NCBI GenBank assembly: GCA_002437725.1
Contig: DJRF01000013.1
Span: 77,548 to 141,547 of the forward strand
Length of the DNA: 64,000 nt
Direction of reading: 5' to 3'
Source: Treponema sp. UBA6367
GTDB lineage: Bacteria > Spirochaetota > Spirochaetia > Treponematales > Treponemataceae
Under the pieces are notes generated by a model that saw nothing but the letters and a program-made list of their open reading frames with translations, had not been told where the DNA came from and did no database searches. The translations under genes were made by a program, and so were the position numbers. Numbering within the stretch: position 1 is the stretch's first letter; each line of letters opens with the position of its first letter. Shown in pieces: positions 58,399 through 64,000 of this stretch.

Positions 58399-59055
58399 TT
58401 ATAAAATCTCTTTTTCAGTTAAAACAAGTGCATTATTTTCCACATAAAAAGAAGGTCTAGTTTCTTTATGAAAAAGTTTACTTTTTGCAATACGTTCAAA
58501 ATCTTCCTTGCAAACATATTTTTTCAAATAAGAATCTTCCAAAATAAATAAACCTGCGATTGCCTTGCATAAATTACCAAAATTTGCTTTTTCATAATTC
58601 ATTTCACCATTTTCAATACCAGTTCTGTTATGCTTTATGGCATTATAATAATTCCACCAACAAGGAGCAGTTAACTTATTATTATCTATTTTCAAGTCTT
58701 TCCAAGGTTTTATCAGACCAATACCTTTAAAATCAACTTCCTGCTCATATATATTTTTTCCATCAATTTCAATATCCTGTATTTCTTTCCACCAATCAGA
58801 AATAGTTACATATTTTTTTTCCTGTCCATCTTCCTTTTTTACAAAATCCGGATTTATTTTCTTTGCAAAAATTTTTCCAAATACATCTATTTCACTACAA
58901 ATTGACAAATACAGTCTCAAGTATTCATTAGAAAATGTTTTATTATTTTTCTCTGAAAAATCCACATACCTAGAAGTCGAATAAAAATCTTCTTCCAAAG
59001 CCAGATAAAAATCCCAATATCGTTTTACAAATTCTTTAATTTCATTATTATCCAT
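58399..59055 (-). CDS. Hypothetical protein, HEPN-like
   Basis: 218-aa helical soluble protein. WWNYYNAIKHNRTG resembles the W-x-x-YN-x-x-KH-x-R motif seen in several HEPN-type families, which include RNases and abortive-infection or toxin proteins. The evidence is the single motif plus helical composition. The ATG at 59053-59055 has GAGG 8 nt upstream; an in-frame GTG at 59064 is less likely. It stands alone between the two FGE-type genes. Confidence 0.55.
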   Translation of the reverse strand: MDNNEIKEFVKRYWDFYLALEEDFYSTSRYVDFSEKNNKTFSNEYLRLYLSICSEIDVFGKIFAKKINPDFVKKEDGQEKKYVTISDWWKEIQDIEIDGKNIYEQEVDFKGIGLIKPWKDLKIDNNKLTAPCWWNYYNAIKHNRTGIENGEMNYEKANFGNLCKAIAGLFILEDSYLKKYVCKEDFERIAKSKLFHKETRPSFYVENNALVLTEKEIL

Positions 59056-59111
59056 ATTTATCACCTCAAAAATTATCTATTTAAATTTATAACTCTCTCC
59101 GTTTTTTCCTA

Positions 59112-59191
59112 AACTCGCTGTGGCAGTTACGTACCTGTTCCGCTGCGGCTTACCGCCTGCGCTACACTGGTACTACACAGCCACAGCTCGT
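59112..59191. repeat. GC-rich imperfect palindrome directly after the FGE gene
   Basis: CGCTGTGGC ... GCCACAGC and inner GTACC ... GGTAC pairings form a long imperfect hairpin of ~80 nt, starting 3 nt beyond the stop of the gene at 59194. Downstream hairpins or cruciforms of this kind follow variable regions in diversity-generating retroelements. Confidence 0.65.
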
Positions 59192-59193
59192 TT

Positions 59194-61953
59194 TTACTTG
59201 CCTGTAGAGCGGACAAGGCGGAAGCCTATGAAGTCGTACCCGTCGTCGGCATCGCGGTTGTACCGGCTATCCACCCTGCAGCTGCCGTCGCCGCGCCAAC
59301 TGCCGCCACAGTAATAGCGGCTGTCGCTGCCGAGGGAATCCCAACACCACTCCCACACGTTGCCACTCATATCGTACAGTCCGTAACCATTAGGACTTTT
59401 CTGTCCAACCGGATGAGTTGAATTTCCGCTGTTGCTGTTATACCATCCAACATAACCAAGATAATCACTTCCACTGTAACGATAATTTTGTCCACCTTCT
59501 GCAGCGTATTGCCATTCTTCAACAGTCGGTAATCGGAATCCGTTTGCATTTTTATTCCAAGTAACAGAATATCCATTTATTGAGTATGCCGGTTCATATC
59601 CAAGTTTTTTACTCAATGCATTACAAAATTCAACTGCATCATACCAATTAACATTTTCAACAGGCTTATTTTCCCCTTTAAAATAACTAGGATTTGTTCC
59701 CATAATTGACTTATACAGTTTTTGTGTTACTTCCGTTCTGCTGATTGAATAATCTCTGCCAGGAATTTTTATAAAATTTTGTTTATACCAACGTTCCTTT
59801 TCATCTTTTTTCTTCACTTCCACTATGGAAGAATTCAAATCTAGCCCTTTTGAAAAGAATACCTTTAAATCTGAAAAAAACTTCCTTTCCTTTTCTGCAA
59901 CACCGTCCACAATCCTTAAATCCTGTTCTGGCTTCATCGTGCGTGGCTGTTCCCTGTTCAAGTTGCTTGTCTGCGTTACTTTGCCGCCTACGGTGTTTAT
60001 TACCCTAATCTTGTTAAAATTGAACGTGTACTGGCTTGGCTTGTCGTCCGGCTCGGCACTTACGTTGTAGTCAATCTCAAAGTAGATAATCGGGTCGCCG
60101 CGTGTAAGCAAGGAGTTGTACATATCCACGTTGTTTGTGTATTCTTCTATAACTGAATCGTTCAGTTCTGTCGCCATATCAGGGGCTTTTTTGCCGCTAA
60201 GCGCGTCGTAATTCACAATAAAGTTGTCCGTATAAAGCAGAACTCCGTCTGAATACAAGCTAAGGTATGCGTTCCAGCCGTTCTGGCTGCCTTCATACGT
60301 TCCAAAACTTACCTTAAGCTCGTCACCCATGCTGCTTACAGTACGGATGTTGCCCAGCGCTTTCTGGTCGGTGCGGATTTCCTGCAGAAGGCTCTGCTGC
60401 TGCGTCATTGTGCTTTGCTTTACAGCCTCGCAGTCCGTAAAGAATTTGTTCGTAAGGTCTTCGTAGCTCTTCTTTACCTGATTTTCGCGGCGCGTTTTTG
60501 CCTGCTCTGTCGGCTGGCCGTCGCTTCCAAGCTCCACGGTTGTGTAGTTTTTATTGCGGATTCTTTCTTCTTCATTCTTGCGGTCCTGAACAAGCTGGTC
60601 ATAAAGTTCCTGCGAGCGGTGTTTCACATTCTGCCGGATTTCCACCAGAGCCTTTTTCTTGGACTCGATTATGTTTATCTGCCCAAGAACGCCCTGTTTT
60701 TCCATCTTTAACTTGCGCACTTCCGCAGCTTTTGCCGCGGCGTCTTTTGCCATCTGGTCACGCTGTGTTTTTAGGGCAATGCTTCGTTCAGCCTCAAGTT
60801 TTGCGTCCGCGTCGGCACGTGCCTTTTGTGCTTTAAGTTCTTCCTGGCGTTTTTTTTCAGCATTCTGCTTTTCCAAAAGAAGGGCTTTTTCCGCCTCAAT
60901 GCGGTTCTTGTTCTGGATAGCGTTTATGTCGTTGCTTGTCATCAGCTTGGAAAGCTCGGCATCGTAGTCGTTCATCATCTTCTGGAACTGAGCTTCGTTC
61001 TGCTTTGCAAGGGCAAGCTGGTCGTCAACGCTAAAATTTGAAGAGCCGCTTGCAAGAAGGTTCTTGTTAAGGTCGCTTATCTGAAGCCCAAGTTTTTCGC
61101 CAAGCGTAAGGGTTAGCTCGTCTATTGCGCCTGTTGAGCCGTAAAGATATTCGGCTTTTGAATATTCCTTGCTTGTTGCGCTTGCCATCTGCTCGCCGGT
61201 TGTAAGGTCGGTAAAATCCACGCTGATTACATAGCCGCTGCCAGTTTTTCTGAGTTTTGTAAAAAGCGCGAACTTTGCGGTTGTGATTTTTCCAAGCTCG
61301 ATTGCAGTGCTTTCATCGCGGGCGTCGCTTTCGCTTTCCGCTTGAAGTTTTTTTAATGCCGCCTCGGACTTTGAGTCCACAACGGTTTTCATTCCAAGAA
61401 ATTCCTGCAAGTTGCTTTTCAGTTTGTCCTGAATCTGCCCTGGAAGCCACGCCGCCTCTGCACCGGCAAGGTTTACAACTTCCTGATTCACAACCTGAAC
61501 AGGAAGTTTTGTAAGGTTTGCAAGCCGTTCAGCTTCTAAGCGGGCTTTTTCTGCCTCTTCCGCCTTTTTGCGTTCTTCTTCCAGCCGGCTGTTATATTGC
61601 TCACCCGATTCAATGCCTGCAATATCTGTGATTGCATAAGTTTTTGATGGCAAATCTTTTACTGAAAAAGTCGTTGCAAAATTTGTTTTTTTTGTGTATG
61701 CAATGCGTTCTGCAATACTTGTCATATCCATACCGGAAACAACTTTTATCTTGTTCTTTGCAAAAAGAGGCAAGATAATGTTTCCGTCATCAGCAACAGC
61801 CATAGAAGTCAAATCAATCTCGCTCACAAAAACAGCGTTGGCGTCCTTGTTCTTTTCAAGAGCTTTTCCAAGTTTTGCCTCTGCAACATTTGTCTGCGCA
61901 AAAATGGAAAAGGAAAGGAATGTGGCGATAAGTAAAATTATGTGTTTTTTCAT
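59194..61953 (-). CDS. Exported CsgG-like/coiled-coil protein with C-terminal FGE (C-lectin) domain
   Basis: 919-aa protein with a signal peptide (MKKHIILLIATFLSFSIFAQ). Residues ~150-300 resemble the CsgG/LpoB-type fold used by envelope assembly proteins (IELGKITTAKFALFTKLRKT, ISVDFTDLTTGEQMASATS). A long Lys/Glu/Ala coiled coil (~320-500) follows, then a beta-rich region. Last comes a single FGE-sulfatase domain (~730-919) with IPGRDYSISRTEVTQKLYKS, GLYDMSGNVWEWCWDS and a GFRLVRSTGK end. Base composition and codon use are much more GC-rich than in neighbouring genes. It ends the operon with LPP20 genes and is likely surface- or periplasm-exposed; the C-terminal fold matches T. denticola TvpA-type variable proteins. 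Confidence 0.83.
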   Translation of the reverse strand: MKKHIILLIATFLSFSIFAQTNVAEAKLGKALEKNKDANAVFVSEIDLTSMAVADDGNIILPLFAKNKIKVVSGMDMTSIAERIAYTKKTNFATTFSVKDLPSKTYAITDIAGIESGEQYNSRLEEERKKAEEAEKARLEAERLANLTKLPVQVVNQEVVNLAGAEAAWLPGQIQDKLKSNLQEFLGMKTVVDSKSEAALKKLQAESESDARDESTAIELGKITTAKFALFTKLRKTGSGYVISVDFTDLTTGEQMASATSKEYSKAEYLYGSTGAIDELTLTLGEKLGLQISDLNKNLLASGSSNFSVDDQLALAKQNEAQFQKMMNDYDAELSKLMTSNDINAIQNKNRIEAEKALLLEKQNAEKKRQEELKAQKARADADAKLEAERSIALKTQRDQMAKDAAAKAAEVRKLKMEKQGVLGQINIIESKKKALVEIRQNVKHRSQELYDQLVQDRKNEEERIRNKNYTTVELGSDGQPTEQAKTRRENQVKKSYEDLTNKFFTDCEAVKQSTMTQQQSLLQEIRTDQKALGNIRTVSSMGDELKVSFGTYEGSQNGWNAYLSLYSDGVLLYTDNFIVNYDALSGKKAPDMATELNDSVIEEYTNNVDMYNSLLTRGDPIIYFEIDYNVSAEPDDKPSQYTFNFNKIRVINTVGGKVTQTSNLNREQPRTMKPEQDLRIVDGVAEKERKFFSDLKVFFSKGLDLNSSIVEVKKKDEKERWYKQNFIKIPGRDYSISRTEVTQKLYKSIMGTNPSYFKGENKPVENVNWYDAVEFCNALSKKLGYEPAYSINGYSVTWNKNANGFRLPTVEEWQYAAEGGQNYRYSGSDYLGYVGWYNSNSGNSTHPVGQKSPNGYGLYDMSGNVWEWCWDSLGSDSRYYCGGSWRGDGSCRVDSRYNRDADDGYDFIGFRLVRSTGK
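59227..59295 (-). other. Putative DGR variable region (VR)
   Basis: 23 codons between SW and GFRLVRS encode RGDGSCRVDSRYNRDADDGY and DFI. Sixteen of 23 codons end in C and most fit the pattern NNC (CGC, GGC, GAC, AGC, TAC, AAC, GCC). That is what results when AAC codons of a template are mutated at adenines. The segment is strikingly GC-rich and sits at the ligand-binding end of a C-lectin fold. Confidence 0.6.
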
Positions 61954-61964
61954 TTAGTATTTCC

Positions 61965-62843
61965 CTACATCAAAAAATCAGCCAGATTTGCAGCTTCTTC
62001 TGTAGCTGCTTTTGTCTGAGCTTCCTGTGCGTCCATTTCTTTTGCTTTTAGAGCGGCTTTTGCTGTCTCGGCGTTGCTTGCGGCTGCGTCAGCATTCGCC
62101 TTTGCGCGTTCCGCTTCAAGACGTGCCATCTGTGCCTTGTAAAGAGCCTCTTCCTCGGCTTGCTTTGCAGCGTCCTTTTTGTCTGCGTCTGCTTTCATCT
62201 CGCTAAAGAGTGCGCCAACTTTCTTTTGAGTTTCTGTTGTAAGGTCTGCGCCACCCATAACGTCCATCAGATATTTTTTGCACAGGTTGTCCCAAATGCC
62301 TTTATCCATTGAATAAACTGTGTAGTAGATATACTGCTCGCTCTGTTCCTTTGTTCCGGCTTTTGTTGTACGAACTTTCTGATAAAAGCCTGTTTCTTCA
62401 CGCAAGCCTGTCATGTCCGCCTTTGTCTCGCTGGCTGCAACATAAACAGCTTCAAGTTGACCAACATCATTCAAGCCCTGACCTACACGTCCGATTACTT
62501 TCTGGCTAAGTTCCGCCGCCTGCGTATAGGCAAATCCTGCACGGCTCAATGCCTGAGCGGTCGCTTCTGTTTTTCCTGTTGCCATACTCACCTTTACAAC
62601 GCGGTTTGCGTCCGTTCCCCACTGCTGCTTGAACGTATCGGAATTTCCGCGCCGCATATTTTTTAGCCACTGAGGAGCCGCAACTTCTCCCAAAGTCCTG
62701 TCCGTCCAATCGATGACAACAACTTTGTCAACATCATCGTCAACATTAACCTTCAAAGTCGGGTCAACAGATTTTGTGCTTGCACAACCTGACATTCCTA
62801 AAACAAGTGCAGCTACCGCACATACAACAAATACCTTTTTCAT
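61965..62843 (-). CDS. LPP20-type lipoprotein
   Basis: 292-aa lipoprotein (ALVLGMSGCASTKS, lipobox Cys20) with an LPP20/DUF-like core. DRTLGEVAAPQWLKNMRRGN resembles the 'P-x-W-x-x' opening of the family, followed by NRVVKVSMATGKTEATAQAL and GRVGQGLNDVGQLEAVYVAA. The C-terminal third is an Ala/Lys/Glu coiled coil (LEAERAKANADAAASNAETA). Operon neighbour of the CsgG/FGE protein, 11 nt upstream. GGAGG precedes the ATG. Possibly an envelope assembly partner. Confidence 0.8.
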   Translation of the reverse strand: MKKVFVVCAVAALVLGMSGCASTKSVDPTLKVNVDDDVDKVVVIDWTDRTLGEVAAPQWLKNMRRGNSDTFKQQWGTDANRVVKVSMATGKTEATAQALSRAGFAYTQAAELSQKVIGRVGQGLNDVGQLEAVYVAASETKADMTGLREETGFYQKVRTTKAGTKEQSEQYIYYTVYSMDKGIWDNLCKKYLMDVMGGADLTTETQKKVGALFSEMKADADKKDAAKQAEEEALYKAQMARLEAERAKANADAAASNAETAKAALKAKEMDAQEAQTKAATEEAANLADFLM

Positions 62844-62864
62844 TTTTTCCTCCGAATGAAAATT

Positions 62865-63866
62865 CTATAATTTAAGGAAGCCGCTCAAATCTTTTTTTAT
62901 AGCTTCCTCAGTTTCCTTTGCCATTTTTGGAAACGCCTTTTTCTGGGCATTTTCCAGCGTGTATGCAACAGATTTTTCCGCCGCCTGAACTTCACATGAA
63001 TAAACCGTTTTTTCTTCTTTGTTCTGGATTTTAAGTTCCAGTCCAGGTTTTACTGAAACAGGCTCGCTGCCGGAAACATTCAGTTCTATAAGAACTTCCA
63101 CAATGTAGTTTGCCTGCTCAATATTTTTAGAAACGCTCAGCCCACAGTCTGCAAATGCGGAAGAAACGGCACTTTCCGCAAGGCGGTTATAGTCGTTTTC
63201 TGTCTGAACATATATAGAACAATTCTGCTTGCTTTCCTCAAAAATCACTGGAACTTTGGAGATTTTGTCGCGCTCGCCTTGATAAGCGGCTTCTTCGTTC
63301 GGATTTATGATTCTTCCGTACTCAAGCTTTTCCAGAAGTTCCGTTGCACTCTGCCACACCTTGCCGCACATCTTGGCTTTTTCAAAATAATCTTTTTCTG
63401 CCTCAAGATTTGCATAAAGTCCGTTAAAACTGTTCTTTTTGATTTCAATCTGAGGTTTGTACTGCTGCCATGCGTCATTGCGGTTCATGTAGACCACGCA
63501 ATACCACTTTTTTTCCGCCTTGTAGTAGAACGGCTCTGTGTATTCAAGCGCGAAAAGCTCCACCTCGGACTGCACGTTCACGTCGTCCACAACAAGAGTT
63601 TTTTCCTCAACGGAATTTTCTGATGTGACAGAAGTCATTGTTGTTGAAAGATTTGCATTCACGCTTGTCTTAAAATAGCGCGAAAGTGCGGCAGTTGCGT
63701 CAGTCCTTGCTTTTTCGGCTGAATCACCGCTTCCGCGCTAGGCAAGATATTCAGAAGAAGGAAACGCAGTCCTGTAGTTCTGAACCCATTCCGGCATAGC
63801 CGCTTTTTTTGCATAAAGCGGCAACAAACTGGCAAGCACCAGCAAAAAGAAAAAATGTTTAGATTT
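62865..63866 (-). pseudogene. Nonsense-interrupted LPP20-family protein
   Basis: One frame encodes a signal-like start (SKSKHFFFLLVLASLLPLYA), then MPEWVQNYRTAFPSSEYLA, a TAG at 63738-63740, and continues RGSGDSAEKARTDATAALSR ... to the stop at 62865. The LPP20 pattern (P-x-W ... YL-A-x-GxG-S-x-x-A) spans the TAG, which probably replaced CAG (Gln). No start codon is visible in front of the signal either. A 265-codon piece could be read from GTG at 63662 without a signal. Likely a decayed gene ahead of the LPP20 and CsgG/FGE genes. Confidence 0.75.
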
Positions 63867-63878
63867 GCTCCAAAAATA

Positions 63879-63924
63879 AAAAAGGCATATTTTGCACGCC
63901 AAAGCGCACAAAATATGCCTTTTT
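63879..63924. terminator. Perfect 16-bp inverted-repeat terminator
   Basis: AAAAAGGCATATTTTG ... CAAAATATGCCTTTTT with a 14-nt loop and T-runs in both directions, immediately upstream of the decayed LPP20 gene. It may terminate a gene lying beyond the window. Confidence 0.85.
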
Positions 63925-63978
63925 CATTTTTATTGATTTGTAAAATCTAGAATTCGTATAAAATTCGACTATACCGTC

Positions 63979-64000
63979 TGAGTTGTTGAGTTGTTGAGTT
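63979..64000 (+). repeat. 8-bp tandem repeat reaching the window edge
   Basis: TGAGTTGT repeated about 2.75 times at the extreme right end; it may continue outside. Confidence 0.6.

Overview
The window looks like a chromosomal segment of a host-associated spirochaete, most likely a Treponema (inference). It is AT-rich, and several genes have spirochaete flavour: a bacterial XPB-type helicase pair, LPP20/CsgG-like envelope lipoproteins, and formylglycine-enzyme/C-lectin-fold proteins of the kind diversified in T. denticola. Core genes (aspS, proA, tRNA-Glu, a CarB/DapF-like fusion) alternate with accessory blocks and many short intergenic repeats. No rRNA or CRISPR array was seen.

Layout. 1-3 kb: 5' part of aspS, then a small accessory patch (PIN toxin/antitoxin pair, a scrambled hsdS remnant, an Xre regulator) bounded by a 30-bp imperfect direct repeat. 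3-15.5 kb: transglutaminase lipoprotein, membrane protein, XPB helicase plus partner, PTS IIC permease, proA, GH18 hydrolase, double-ABC ATPase, tRNA-Glu. 15.5-31 kb: an accessory island on the minus strand. A type I restriction-modification operon (hsdM, a Schlafen/AlbA_2 ATPase, a broken BRO gene, hsdS ... hsdR) is split between hsdS and hsdR by a five-gene cassette. That cassette encodes a 412-aa protein with a double-glycine leader, a lipoprotein, a C39-peptidase ABC exporter, an HlyD-type adaptor and a radical SAM/SPASM enzyme. It is bracketed by hsdS-derived repeats and lies next to a tyrosine-recombinase remnant. A second, truncated double-glycine leader lies just past hsdR.

31-50 kb: a permuted-papain-like lipoprotein, a CarB C-half/DapF-like fusion, an iron alcohol dehydrogenase, a cytidylate-kinase-like gene and an amino-acid ABC transporter; then a DpnII-like pair of DNA methylases whose restriction endonuclease gene carries an in-frame TGA; then an AraC regulator and a multi-subunit flavin/iron-sulfur amino-acid or imino-acid dehydrogenase with a divergent ornithine-cyclodeaminase-like gene. 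The transporter, regulator, dehydrogenase and cyclodeaminase-like protein could form one amino-acid uptake and oxidation pathway.

50-56 kb: three AAA_14/DUF4143 ATPases plus the deletion remnant of another, with conspicuous repeats at each promoter, interspersed with an amidohydrolase and decayed small Cys-rich or acidic ORFs. 56-64 kb: two large proteins ending in formylglycine-enzyme-type domains. One has a GC-rich C-terminal stretch that looks like a diversity-generating-retroelement variable region followed by a GC-rich imperfect palindrome, but no reverse transcriptase or template is visible here. They are accompanied by an LPP20 lipoprotein and a nonsense-interrupted paralogue. At least six genes on both strands seem to be expressed from leaderless mRNAs.
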